A stretch of DNA of 64,000 bases from Takakia lepidozioides (Eukaryota; Streptophyta; Takakiopsida; Takakiales; Takakiaceae), in the NCBI GenBank assembly GCA_030704615.1, contig CM060734.1, positions 16,244,001-16,308,000 on the forward strand, in the 5' to 3' direction. Shown one piece after another: positions 9,799 through 21,830 of the stretch. Both the position numbers and the translations under genes were made by a program. The notes under the pieces were generated by a model, which saw nothing but the letters and a program-made list of their open reading frames with translations, did not search any database and was not told where the DNA came from. Positions within the stretch are counted from its first letter, which is position 1. Each line of letters starts with the position of its first letter.

Positions 9799-12700
9799 GC
9801 TGCATGACTCCAGCAGTATTTGCATGAACGCTGGGGATTTTTCCTTTGCACCTCTCCAGGGAGTGCCATCTGGTCTCTTCAGAGTCTGACTGGACTGCAT
9901 GAAATTGTACAAAATGTCATCGACATGCGGCTCATAGGGGGGGTTGACGAAACAACCCCGGTCAGAAATCTCAAAGCTGCGGATGGAGGATGGTGTCTTT
10001 GAGGTGCGAATCCTCCGCAGGCAGATCGCCTCAAACATCCTCGTCTGCCAAAGATAGCAGGTTAGTGTGGTAAACACAATCTATAGTGGAAGTGTGTACA
10101 TCGGCTATTCAGAACTCAGGCATAAAACAATCATTTTTATCACGAATCGGTGATGATTGGTGTCGATCATGACAGATTCTTCTAGAGTGGAGCTGCAAAG
10201 AACATTGAAACTCATCATGAAAGCACAAGCAGAAGGGAGACGACAAACCAGCTGACCAGGGAAACCCCCTTTCACAAGGTAGAGGCTGTTCACACAATTA
10301 CATGTGCGCAAAACTTCAAACCCTGAAGACTTCAGGTATGATGCCAATGCCCGACGACTATCTTTGTCACATGACTGAAAAAGCAGAAGTGTCCCTGCAT
10401 TAGAGAGGAAATTATTACAGAACCCGAACACCCAACTCCAGTAGTTGTCCTCGAATTTGTTCCAGCCTGGCGTCTTGCGCTTTGGAAGAACTTCTGGTAC
10501 AGCCTGGCCATCCGGGATGTCGAGAATGACAATGTCAGCCGCATATGTTTTCTGCACACCGCACATGAAGGTGGGACCTGTGCTCACCTGCAACAGACAT
10601 GTTTATTTTAAGAACGATGACAAGAATGTTTTCAAAGAACCAGACTGAAATACTGCCAATGAAACTTTCAGAGAAAAGGGAAAGAAACTGGAATTCTCAC
10701 CAGATTGAGGAATGAGATTATGTTGTCCTAGGTAGGCGAAGGCACCCCAGTGTATCATCTCTTTCGACTCTGCATCATCGCCAGCCAACCCTCATTGACA
10801 ATTTTAATCTCTCCTGCCGAATCAGAACGGGAAGGGTGTGGCTTGGCATCGAACACGCACTGAACTGTGCGGGTATATCTTCCAGCAGGGAAGTCTTGCC
10901 CACTCTCCATCTCATTTTCTTTCTCCTTCCCCTTGTCCTTTTCCTTCTCTTTGGACTTGTCTTTGTCCTTTGGCTTTACTGGTGAGATGGCTATGACATC
11001 AAGAGCCTTGTCTTTTGGTTTGCGGCCCGCCTTCTTTCCCTTCTGCGGCGTTCCCTGAGCATCAGGCTCTTTGGCAGCCAATGTTGCTATGTTTCTTTGG
11101 TACTCTTCGTCAGTCAGAGGCGCTAGCATCTCAGCATTATTGTTCAAATATTTCATGTGCTGTTCTTGAAAGGTCGTGTGCTCCGGTGGGCAATCAAGGT
11201 ACCAGCCACAATCTTTGAAGTGAGAAGGACTCTAGTCCTTCAATATCCCTGCAGTATACATGGTTGGATCGTTTGCAGGGTCCGACCACATGTCAAGATA
11301 GTCTGGAATACCGCTCAGGTGATTTCCTTCCATAAGCACATATTTCGTGTACCTGTTAAACAGGAGATAAATCCCAACCCACCAAAGCGCGAAGTGAGTA
11401 AGATGCAAGTAGCACATAATGAAAAAAACATGGAATGAAATGGCTCTGAGAACTGCTCCAAGGACCTTTCAGGACCACGCAACAGCTCCGGATGTGAATG
11501 TCGTCAACGCCATTCAAAAAATTCCATTCAATGATACTGTAAATACACCCTAATCCACGTGAATGCAAACTCTCGCTTTGGAATGACACAAACATAGAAG
11601 TGAATGTCGTCAACGGCATTCACTTTGGATTTGTGAATACACTGCAAATCAAGCCTAATGATTTCTCAAAAGAGGCAAAATCATTGGATGGAAACTGAAT
11701 GTCGGCAACGACATTCAGAAACTCGAGTAAGGAACCCTCCCAAAAAACTCAATGGACATTCATAACGAACATAACACTGAGGACCTCATAATAACACTGG
11801 ATGTGAATGGCGTCAACACCATTCACAAAATTCTGAACAAGGAACCAATTAATACACCCTAAGCTCCTAATCCATGTAAATTCAAATTGTCGCTGGTGAA
11901 TGACACAGACATAGAAGTGAATGTCGTCAACGACATTCACTTTGGATCTCTGATAACACAGCTAATCAAGCCTCAAGATTTCTCGCAAGAAGCAAAAGCA
12001 ATGTAGAACAACTGAATGTCTGCATTGACATTCAACAAACTGAAGTGAGGAACCCTCACTGTAAACTCTATGGACATTACAAAAACTTACATAACTCTGA
12101 GGACCTCTTAACAACTCTGGATGTGAAAGTCGTCAATGCCATTCAAGGACATTATCAATTCTAATCAGGGACACTCTAATTACACCCTAATCTCCTAATC
12201 CAGGTGAATTCAAATTCTCGCTTAAGAATGACTCAGACAAAGAAGTGAGTGTCGTCAACGACATTCAATTTGGATCTATGATTACAATCCTTATGAAGCC
12301 AAATTATTTCCCAAAAAGTGCAGTAGAGTTTCCAGTATGATATTGCACCTGTACACAACTCGCATCATGGCCCACTCTCCTCCAACCTGACTGTCAAAGT
12401 CGTTGGACCGTAAAATGTTACCATCTTTGGAGAACTCCCGAAAAAAACAGTATCTCCAGGTGAGACCTCTCCACTTCCTTATGTATGCCTCCAATGACAT
12501 TTGGGGAGGGGAAACAATCGAAATGTTCAAGTCCTTCAAAGTCTGATCCAGCACAATGACGACGCGCTTTTCGAGCTGCAAATTGTATATTTGTCAGTAT
12601 TGCAAATAAGATACTCATCACATAATTGAAGAAAAGAAAACGGCTTATTTGAATACACACCTGACTCCAAAATGTAGCCTTGTGGAGCCAGTTATCAAAC

Positions 12701-14115
12701 ACCAAATCACTGATTCCTTCCACCTTTGTGCCAAGCTGTATGGTGCTCTTTGGGAACTGATTCAAGTCTTTTACTGTCTGATCTGAGTTCCATATCTCCA
12801 GCCACCTTATTTTTGTTTGTGGGTCGACCATGGATATGGCCAGCCGGTGCAATTTCTCCTGCTGCATCTCCGGATGCACATGCTTGTCATAGTGAGATTT
12901 GATCTGCTGAAGGAACTCAGAACCAAGTCCAGGATCTACTATTCTAAGCTGCTTTCCGAAGGCGGACATCAATTTGGTTCTTCGCATTTCAAACTCCTTT
13001 TTTACTGCTGCTTCCACACCCTTTGATGTCCTTAGTTCCTCTGGTGTAGTGCGGTAATATTCGGATTTTCCCTTCTCAGCTGCCTCTGCCAGTTCTTGCT
13101 GCATTGATTCAAATAGTGATAGCACCGAAGGGACTACAAACATGTATTCAAAAAGTAAACTGAGTACAGACTCGGGCTTACCGCATACATGTACTCCAAA
13201 AACGCCTCTCGAGTCAAAGAATACCAAGTGCCTGCAGCTCTTCATGTTTCGCACTTCTTGATTATATTGGGGGGGAGTACTGTCCAAAAATCATCCAGCT
13301 TCATCAGACCAATCCTCTGAATTCGGAATAGTGTGTGGACCAAGCTTGTTGTCATATGCGATTTCTCTGTCGATCTGCAAAAACATTGGAAACATTGCAT
13401 TCCTTAACACTGTTTTTTTGGGATTAACAAGACACTACAGAGGGAATGAAGTCTCTAGGATGACTTACTTGTTCACGTCGTGCATAGCTGTAAGAAGCCT
13501 AGCGATGTCGTTTCCTGGATCCAAAACCATTGCCTCCACAACAACATGCTTGTCTTTGTCTTTCACATGGTGTTTCTGGATGTATCCCATCCATGCCAGC
13601 AATCGGTGGTTGCCGTCCCAGACGTAGAACATGTGGTTGCAGAATTGTTGGGTGTTCTTTCCTATCATGAGGCCCAGCTCGAACTCCTCATTAGCATCTT
13701 TCCAGCACTCATCCCAGGTATCACTGATCTCTGGAGACACTAATGTATTTTTCCCATTTATATCCGTCAGTGACACATAAAAAACTTGTGCACCAAGTCT
13801 GTATCCATGCACGAAATCACTCTCCAATTTTGTTATGTCATGGGAAAGAGGTGGACGCACAACAGGCATAGATATCATCCGGCACAGAGGGATGTCCAAA
13901 CGCCCTCCAGATACGAGCATGTCCCTTATAACCTCCTGAGAGTTTACCTTCTAGAATGACATGAGTTCTTTCACCTTGTCAAGGTAGTGCACTTCAGATT
14001 CATCTGCTTCATCGTTATTCTCTGAGCTTTTTCCAGACTCGTCCCCATCTCCAGATCCTTTCCCCTCTGATCCTGTAGAGCTTGGACCTCACAGTTTTCT
14101 GCACAGATGCCATTC
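9799..14115 (-). pseudogene. Seven-exon gene remnant: ParB-like domain plus possible methyltransferase-like domain
   Basis: Exons inferred from GT-AG borders and continuing homology-style frames: 14,115-13,469; 13,374-13,192; 13,133-12,661; 12,575-12,422; 11,352-10,701; 10,587 to about 10,268; 10,044-9,799 (cut off by the gypsy fragment). Exon 1 has an acidic linker and then VVRPPLSHDITKLESDF and WDGNHRLLAWMGY; DGNHR-type motifs are typical of ParB/sulfiredoxin-fold domains. Exon 5 is Lys-rich. Exon 6 (DIVILDIPDGQ, later NAGTLLLFQSC) resembles the back half of a Rossmann methyltransferase. Exon 7 contains FVNPPYEP. In-frame stops lie near 13,949 (TAG), 13,242-13,244 (TGA) and 11,235 (TAG), with a one-base shift near 10,780. 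I infer a decayed copy of a spliced nuclear gene. The ParB-like call is fair, the methyltransferase call weak. Confidence 0.55.
11440..12290. repeat. ~320-bp intronic tandem repeat with palindromes
   Basis: This fills the large intron between exons 4 and 5 of the minus-strand gene. The near-palindrome GAATGTCGTCAACGACATTC (9-bp arms, 2-base centre) and variants occur near 11,497, 11,601, 11,698, 11,802, 11,918, 12,014, 12,122 and 12,248. Motifs three apart are about 305-330 bp apart, so the unit is about 320 bp with three palindromes per unit and nearly three copies. Confidence 0.75.
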
Positions 14116-16250
14116 AAATCTGACTGAGTAATGTGCAAATAGTGAACGGCGGTAACAACCATCACTCTGTCTCGACGAAACTCACAATGAATGGTGTGAA
14201 ACAAATTCAGAACCATCTACACAAGCAAAGCTGATCCTGCCGAATTCAAAACAAAACACTATGATTCTAGGGGACACAGGAACAAAAAGGTTTTGAGCAA
14301 GAGCGAACGGCGTACGACAATCACAAAAGACCAGGACCTGCCGGATCGGTGTTGTGCAATGACATATAGTGTAAGTGATTGGCGGGCAACAGTATAGTTT
14401 AGGGCGGACAGTAAGTTGCAGATTTTCAGATTGACTCCATTGTGATGAACGTCGCAAGCATTCACTGTTTCTTGTCTATGTCAAGAGTACTTTCCAATCG
14501 ATACTCTACCTGAATCTACAGTATTGTCTTCAATCTTTGATTGGTGGTACCGCCTTTCCACTTCTCTATCTGTTCAACCTCAAACAAAGAACATGCATTG
14601 CAATACATTATGACTGAATATTGCCGACTCTCACTCTCTCTTCAAACACATAGGTACATAAATCTCATGAGGAGAATCGAAATGGCGTAACGACGCTCGC
14701 AATTCAGTATACTCAATCACATGTTCCTGCTAAAGAAGGGAAGAGGAAGGACTGCTTGGAAAGGCAATCAGACAGACTGTATGATCTGAACAACAGTGAA
14801 TGACGTACCGTCAGTCACCCACTCATTGTGCGGTAAACCCTTAACAGAGAGTAGAAAGCAAATCACGTTTGTTTCATGTGTTCGGTGGCGGTAGCGACAA
14901 TCCCTTTCTGGGACATTCCACTCAATCTCTACGCAGATCTTCAACAATGAAATGTAAGTTAGAGAAAACTTACTGGCGCCTTCTTAGGTTTTGAAATTGG
15001 ATCCCCTTCTGCAGCTTCCTCTCCCTCTCACATCTGCTGGAATTTATGTCTGCTCTAGGGTTTCTGGACCTTCTCCCGGTTCAGCGTTCCTCGTACTTCA
15101 ACCTCCTTCAGTTTCCCTGCGAGTCATCTCTGCATCCACAGGCTGGTTTCCAACGCGCACTGTTATCGCCGACTGTGTCACAGCCGCTGCCTCAGTCTCG
15201 GTCTGCTCTTGTGAATCAGTCTCCGCGTTCACCTGCTTGCCTTGGCCTGTGTTCTCCAACAAACGACGCCTCGTCATTTGCTCTCTTGCTCTGCGTCTCT
15301 CTCTAAGGGAAGTAAAATAAAGAGACTTTCTTCTCTTTCGTATTGTAGAAGGAACCCTCTCCAGCTTGACTACCACTCTCCCTCTAAGCGCGAAAAGTAG
15401 AAAAACGAAGTGACTCCCGATTTCTTGCGGGATTGCGTGCGTTGTTGCTTGTCTCTAGAAGCATCGGATTCCCTCTCGCGTGACCGTTACACATAGTCGT
15501 TCCCCTTATTAGTGCACATGCCAGCAATTAGTGTACAACAGTTCGTATTCAGTTATCGATGTCTGACGTGTGTCGCCCAAAATAAACGGTGTGTTCTTTA
15601 TTAGAACGGTTTCAATATTTAAAAATAACAACGAATCCCAGAAATCTTGGCGCACAGTCTTAGACAAATATATGTAAATGAACGAGAGTTTGATGACAAA
15701 TTTTGGATATCATACACGGTCATCCTTGTTAGCCAACCCCCGTTCGTTTCACATTTTGAACTTTCCAGGTGCACATGATCATTGGTAGTAGTATTAAGAT
15801 ACATTTACTTAATCTGCAATCCCACCCTTAGATCCTGTGGCATGCTTCCAGGAAGTCGGCTTGTTATTGTGTTTATTGATGAGGTTCTGATTAACGGTTT
15901 AACAGCTGCCGACATTGCTCCTAGGGATACTCTGACCACTGGGCCCACAAGAAAAATAATTAAAATGAACGGCTGCATATCTGGGGAATAACAGAATATG
16001 CACAGTCGTCGTCTGAGCTTCCTCCGCCATATTCTCTGCTCATTCTTCAACTGTGTTCTGGAGACATCAGTAAACCGATTTACACTAAAGGTCTACGATA
16101 GCAAGGTATCAACGTACGCGAGGAAAGAAGATGACTTCCTCTGAAGCGGAGTTCTTCTCTGACGACAACCAGTGCCGTTCTCCCAGGAAGTCCTTGACAA
16201 TGGATTTGCAATTGTTCTGGAACATGTCTTGGCTACCCGTTTTCAGCTTT
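14116..16250. other. No confident gene
   Basis: The stretch lies between the 5' side of the minus-strand gene remnant and the first MULE. An Arg/Glu-rich minus-strand frame at 15,098-15,376 (92 codons) could be an upstream exon of the ParB-like gene, but nothing in it is recognisable. CT-rich DNA runs from about 14,990 to 15,310. I see no RNA gene and no clear transposon ends. Confidence 0.4.
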
Positions 16251-16254
16251 AGAA

Positions 16255-18704
16255 TGGCTCCATCTTTTTGGAGAAAGAGGTGTATGATTTGAAAGGGAAG
16301 TTGCTGAAATACTCTTTCCAAAACCGTGATGAGACGGCTCATGTCAGCCAGTGGAGAGTGCGTCCTGGTCGATACAGAGTACTTGGAGAGCCTCGGCGAA
16401 AGTCCCTTGGGTCATATGTGACGCCGGGACTGCTGCTTCGGTCGTTGAAGACAAGAGGGAGGTGGTGGTGAAAAAGAACAGACGTCCTCACTCCAATCGT
16501 TGAGCTTTCGGATTCGTCCGATGATGACATGAGTGAAACTCCAAATCCAGTCCTTCCTACTGTGGTTGGGAGAAGTTGATGAAGAAGAGATTTGTAGTGT
16601 CATTCCAAAACTACGGGCGATGGAGAGAATGGCTGGATTCAAAAGTGAGTTGCGAGGAATTGATTGGGAATCTTTGAAGCAGGTGCCTGTGAAGTTCTTG
16701 CCAGAGACTTTTGATGGCGATATCCTATTCGAGCTGCCTCCTCCTCCGCGAGTTTGGAGGTGTAACAATCATGATGCATGGAATGGACAAGAAACACGAC
16801 GGGCACCCGTGGTGCAGAACAAAAACATCCAATATTCAGAATGATGACAAGCTTGTTTTCAGGGAGAAACAGTTTGCAATGGACACCTTAGGTGTGATAA
16901 TTTGAATTGCAGACACTTTCTTCAGTCTGGGTCATAATCAAAGCGAATGGGAGGTCTGGCGGAAATCCATTTCAGCCTGGGACTGCCCCACCACCGGCAA
17001 ACACTTTCGTCTGCAAATCTGCAAACTTTGCCATCCTGCTTGGCGCTCTGCAGAGCAAGAATGTACTATGTTGTCCACCGTTTGAAAACAAATGACAAGA
17101 GCTTGTGTGCATTTCGGATTCCATAACCATCCTGTCTCGAAGGGGGATTGCAGGGAGAGTGTTGAGACAGTATTGAGGTTGATTAAACAAGAGTTCGGGA
17201 GAAACCCATCCGTAACAACATCTGCAATTGCTCTTGGCGCAAGCAAGTCCTTCTTGGAAAGCCATATTTTGAGTGAAGGGATTCTGTGGGGACTAAACTT
17301 GACGGTGTAGCATTGGACCTGGTCATGGATCATTTCTCCACTTTGAGTTCACCTAACATTCGGCATCAGATCAATGCATTAAGAATGGGCTCTGGTATCA
17401 GAAGCTACATAGACAACATTTTGGAGTTGAAACGAGTGAGCAAGTACGATTACATCCAGGACAATGTATTCCCAGGTCAAGGTGCCATCAAAGTTTTTTT
17501 TTTCAAAATGTCGACTGTTGGGGAGGGCAGTGGGGTTAGCCTCGTGAAGCAGATGCAGAAGACTGGGGACTTGCATAACTGTTTTCTTATGTTTGATCAT
17601 GTGAAACAAGTGAAGGATTGGACGACAATGGCTTGTCATGTCTACGATCCAGTGTACCAACGAGTTATGACAATTGCAGTTTGTGACATGCAATCCGAGG
17701 ATACAGAATCCCAGAAGCTCATGTGGAATTCCCTGATACGTGTCATGGGTTGCCATGGGCTGCCATCTCCAAATTTTGCAGGTTTCATGGCGGATAGTGC
17801 TCAAGCAAATTTCAATGCTGTTTGTATTGTCTTCGGATCGGGCGACCCAAAAGTGCCAATGCGAGGAAGAGAGCGTACATGTCTATTCCATTGGACACAA
17901 TCTCTGGAAAAACATACAAAGTCAGATATCAAACCAGAGATGCAGACTCAGCACCATAAATTGTGCAAAGAGTACAAAGATGCTAGAACATTGAAGGAGG
18001 CGGACACTTTGTTCAGACAATTCGTGCCTGGTGGTTCTCTTCTGGAGCTGCATCACTTGAGAGTATGAGAGCATTGGAAGATTGGCTGGCGTTTTGGCAC
18101 TTCCGTATAGACAGTGGGGAGCAGCCATGGCAGTGGTACGAGGCTTATATTTCTTGCTTTATTCATACATTTACTTTCCATTTTATTGTCTCATCACTTT
18201 CTTTATGTTGTTTTCTGTTCACTGTTTTGAAGTGTGGTTCTCCACTTTGCAAACATGTCCATTGAGGAAATGGCGGACATGCCATCTTGCAATTGGCAGA
18301 AACTGTGCACAACGCATGGTTGCAGCAGTCAGTCTGGGAAACGAGGTCGGGATTTGTATGTGGCAACAACAGATGATTTGATACGTGCCTTGCAACAACA
18401 AACCCGATACCGTGATTTCTTGCGAGGTGGGGTTGGTGGCAAGGGTCCGGACAATATTGCGTGCTGCAAAAGATCTGGGATCAATCAAGATAGCACGGGC
18501 GGTGAGCATGTATGCCAGGGAACGCACTTGTTTCTAGAGTTCCACATCTTGAAGGGGATGAGAGATTCGGCTCCTGTAAGAGGAAATGGAACACTCCACC
18601 TGGTTCGGATCCGATTCGCCACAGGGCAGACTGTGATAACTTCTCGAAGCCTCGTGTTTCCCTGCATGACAGCTCCATGTCCGGAACCTCCATTGTGGAA
18701 GAAC
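16255..18704 (+). pseudogene. MULE-type transposase, 5' part (copy 1)
   Basis: Frame-shifted coding blocks at 16,533-16,844, 16,711-16,905, 17,092-17,310, 17,286-18,068 and 18,234-18,704 align in order with copy 2 at 47,636-50,390. Family marks: KHDGHPWCRTKTS; a zinc-binding type segment FHNHPVSKGDC; the DDE region with MTIAVCDMQSEDTES, FMADSAQANFNAV and CLFHWTQSLEKHTK, which follow the spacing of MULE transposases (first Asp region, second Asp, then C..H). An intron-like gap lies around 18,136-18,260 where copy 2 has a GT-AG intron. At least five frameshifts make it dead. It is cut at 18,704 by a retrotransposon and resumes at 30,786 in the same frame once one GAAC repeat is discounted. Confidence 0.75.
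18701..18704 (+). other. Target-site duplication GAAC, left copy
   Basis: GAAC directly precedes TGTCAAG, the first bases of the 12-kb insertion, and recurs at 30,782-30,785 directly after its last bases GCGCACGACA. Counting the host sequence only once rejoins the MULE reading frame. A 5-bp reading (AGAAC) is possible if the element ends in CGAC rather than GACA. Confidence 0.85.
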
Positions 18705-19016
18705 TGTCAAGTTATTTTACCACTAGTGTGAAACTAGCTAGGAAATAGCTATCTTTTACATATTGACATTTGGGATTGGCCCAAGTGTCAATCCAGGGGT
18801 CAAGGCAGATTTAGGCCCTGGACGGCAAGCGCGGGAGGCTCATCTTTCTCGAGTTGAGCCTCACCGCGCCTAGCTATGGCGCCGTAGTGTGGATTCCCCA
18901 TGGCGTGGGGTGCACTTGGCTTGACTTGTATTTGAGTGATGAGGTTATATGCATGAGTTTATGCTTCAGCTTTGTGAGCTCGCATGAGCTCGTGCTTGTA
19001 TTCTTCTTCTTTATCA
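18705..19016 (+). repeat. Terminal repeat segment B1
   Basis: The segment runs from TGTCAAG to TTTATCA and recurs as B2 at 30,266-30,592. It is followed directly by the internal sequence CTCGAGAAAGAT and not by segment A, unlike B2. It contains ATCTTTCTCGAGT at 18,842-18,854, the complement of the putative primer-binding site. Confidence 0.9.
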
Positions 19017-19028
19017 CTCGAGAAAGAT
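19016..19028 (+). promoter_or_regulatory. Putative self-priming primer-binding site
   Basis: ACTCGAGAAAGAT spans the B1/internal junction and is the exact reverse complement of 18,842-18,854 (13 of 13 bases). No TGG-initiated tRNA-type site follows B1. The position next to the repeat edge and the match to the repeat's own interior are what Tf1/sushi-type self-primed elements show. Function is inferred. Confidence 0.6.
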
Positions 19029-20535
19029 CAGCTCGTATCTATGAGTGCTAGATACGAGTTAGTTGTAGCACTTGTGGTTTTTGCTTGAGAATGAGAGAAA
19101 CCAAGTTGTTATGCAAGGAGCACCGTGGAGCTCTTGGTTGTTAGAAGCAGGAGGCGATGTGGGTTACGAGGTGGTAAACCTTGGCATTCGATCTTCAGCT
19201 TCAGAGATGAAAGCACCATACTGTAGGTAATTCCAGAGCACCTTGATGGTTTCAGATTGTGTACATGCATGAGCAAGCACGATTGGGAAGAGGACCAGTC
19301 AAGAGCAGGTTATAGTGGCTTTGGTGGCAAAGCTGAGAACTGGACTTGGGAATGCGAGCTGTCATTGTGTGAAGGATTGCAAGACCAAGCGAAAGGGCTG
19401 ATTTGGCTTGGGGCAAATCAGTGCACTTTGTGGAGTATGGTGAGATTGGGTTTCAATCTCGAGCTTCAGCATTGAGAGGCTCTTGTCATGGCAAGAGCAG
19501 GGCTGGAACAGGAGCTAAGAGGTGCGGCAAGGCCATGGAATGTGCACCTAGGGTTTCAGAGCTTGGAAGAAGAGCTCTTGCACCACAAGAGAAGTGTCTT
19601 GTGGCTGGAAATGTAAGCCTTAGGGTTTCAGGAGCTTGGCAAAGGCTATGGAGTGCTTAGTCTTGTCTTAGAGAGCATCAAGGAGCCAAGGAGCCAAGAT
19701 AGGGGCTGATATCTCTTGTGTGAAGAGGTTGCATGTGTGGAGCATGTATTCAACTCATTGAAGCTTCCATCTTCAAGCTTGGAGGGCAAGCAAGGAAGAG
19801 TGGGAAGGGCTAACTTCCCTTATGTGAGGGCAATGCATGTGTGGAGCATGCTATCAGCCTGGTGAAGGCTTGCACTTTTAGGTGTGGGAGTGCAAGGAAT
19901 GAAGGAAGGGGCTGGTTTCCCTGTAGGGCATGTAGAGCATGCTTTCAGCCTGCTGAAGCTTGTATTTTCAGGTTGTGGGTGCAAGAAATGAAGCAAAGGA
20001 GCTGATTCTCTTATGGTGAGAGTGGGGCATGTGTGGAGCATGCCTTCAGCCCATTGAGGCTCTTGTTTTCAAGCCTTAGAGAGCTAGAACGGAAGGTCTA
20101 GGGCTGGTTTCCACTTGGAGTGAAAGAACAGCACTTGTAGGGCCTATGTGAGTTGGGGTTTCAACTTCAAGCTTGAAGGGAGCGCAACTCTTGAAGCAAC
20201 AGGTGTAGAGGGCTGGAATAGCTCTAAGACAGATGCTATGGCCAATGAGGGGAGTGCTTGAATGAGTGCTCACAAGGGCTGGGAACCAGCAGGGCTTGGT
20301 TGTTTGCCATTGAGTTTAGTGGCGTGTTTGGGGAGGCTAAGTGAGAGAAGGCTTGGTTTGTGGCAACCACCTCATGGCTTAGGGCTACTATGGTGGTGTG
20401 TGGGAGCCGAAAGAGCAAGGATACCTTGCTGATTTCCTCACAGCCACCATAGCTCGGTGGAAAGAAGCCTAGAGTCCAAGAGACACAAACCCTAGCTTGG
20501 CGTGGCTAAAACCCCTTGGAGAAATGGCTAACTGC
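19029..20535 (+). other. Untranslated leader of the 12-kb element, with ~100-bp repeats
   Basis: No coding unit is recognisable. From about 19,720 to 20,080 there are about four diverged units of about 100 bp marked by GTGTGGAGCATG near 19,733, 19,837, 19,926 and 20,033. Each carries a CAGCCTG.TGAAGGCT-like segment and a GGGCTGGTTTCC-like segment. Long structured leaders are common in retroelements; no specific signal was identified. Confidence 0.6.
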
Positions 20536-20539
20536 CAGA

Positions 20540-21830
20540 GCGGCCATGTGTGGGGCTGTGACAGGCTGTGGCAAGCTGTGACGGGCTTGCTGTGGCAAGC
20601 TGTGACAGGCTGTGCCATGTGATGGCTGTCAGCTGTGACGGGCTGTGCCCAGTGGCTTTGGGCTGTGACGGGCTGTGCGGGGCTGTGACGGGCTGTGCCC
20701 TGAGGCCTGTGGGGCTGTGATGGGCTGTGACAGGCTGTGCCCAGTGGCCTGTGGGGCTGTGACGGGCTGTGAGGGCCCTGTGGCTGTGTGGGCTGTGATG
20801 GGCTGTGACAGGCTGTGCCCTGTGCCCTGTGGGGCTGTGACGGGCTGTGACAGGCTGTGCCTGAGGCCTTGGGGCTGTGACGGGCTGTGAGGGGCTGTGA
20901 CATGCTGTGCCCTGTGCCTGTGGGGCTGTGACGGGCTGTGTCAGGCTGTGCGAGCTGTGACGGGCTGTGCGGGGGCTGTGACAGGCTGTGCCCTGAGGCC
21001 TATGGGCTGTGACGGGGCTGTGACAGGCTGTGGCGAGCTGTGACAGGCTGTGCCCATGGCCTTTGGGGCTGTGACGGGCTGTGAGGGGCTGTGACAGGCC
21101 GTGCCTGAGGCCTTGAGGCTGTGACGGGCTGTGAGGGGCTGTGACAGGCCGTGCCCATGGCCTTTGGGGCTGTGACGGGCTGTGAGGGGCTGTGACAGGC
21201 CGTGCCTGGGGCCTTTGGGGCTGTGAGGGGCTGTGAGGGGCTGTGACAGGCCGTGCCATGGCCTTTGGGGCTGTGACGGGCTGTGAGGGGCTGTGACAGG
21301 CCGTGCCTGAGGCCTTTGAGGCTGTGAGGGGCTGTGAGGGGCTGTGACAGGCCGTGCCCTAGGCCTTTGAGGCTGTGACGGGCTGTGATGGGCTGTGGCA
21401 AGCTGTGACAGGCTGTGATGGGCTGTGATGGGCTGTGACAGGCTGTGCCCTGTGCCCTGTGAGGCTGTGAGGGGCTGTGACAGGCCGTGCCCATGGCCTT
21501 TGGGGCTATGTGGGATGTGAGGGGCTGTGACAGGCCGTGCCCATGGCCTTTGGGGCTGTGAGGGGCTGTGAGGGGCTGTGACAGGCCGTGCCTGAGGCCT
21601 TTGGGGCTGTGACGGGCTGTGAGGGGCTGTGACAGGCCGTGCCTGAGGCCTTTGAGGCTGTGAGGGGCTGTGAGGGGTGTGACAGGCCGTGCCTGAGGCC
21701 TTTGAGGCTGTGACGGCTGTGAGGGGCTGTGACAGGCTGTGCCCAGTGGCCTGTGGGACTGTGACGGCTGTGACCAGTGAGCTGTGTGGGCTGTGCTGGT
21801 CTGTGGTGGCCCGTGTTGACCTGTGGACGG
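20540..21830 (+). repeat. GGCTGTGA minisatellite, array 3 (G-rich, in the leader)
   Basis: About 1.3 kb of tandem GGGCTGTGACGGGCTGTGA variants, grouped with CCTGTGGCCTTTGGGG-like spacers into higher-order units of roughly 60-100 bp. Four G4 runs with loops of 5, 6 and 6 bases occur at 21,208-21,240, a canonical G-quadruplex pattern on the transcribed-sense strand. Open minus-strand frames here (up to 292 codons, His/Pro/Gln/Ser/Thr-rich) follow from the repeat period and are not genes. Confidence 0.9.

Noticed and set aside
15098-15376. Basic 92-codon minus-strand ORF as a separate gene
   Set aside because: Low-complexity Arg/Glu/Thr composition with no partner evidence; mentioned only as a possible upstream exon.
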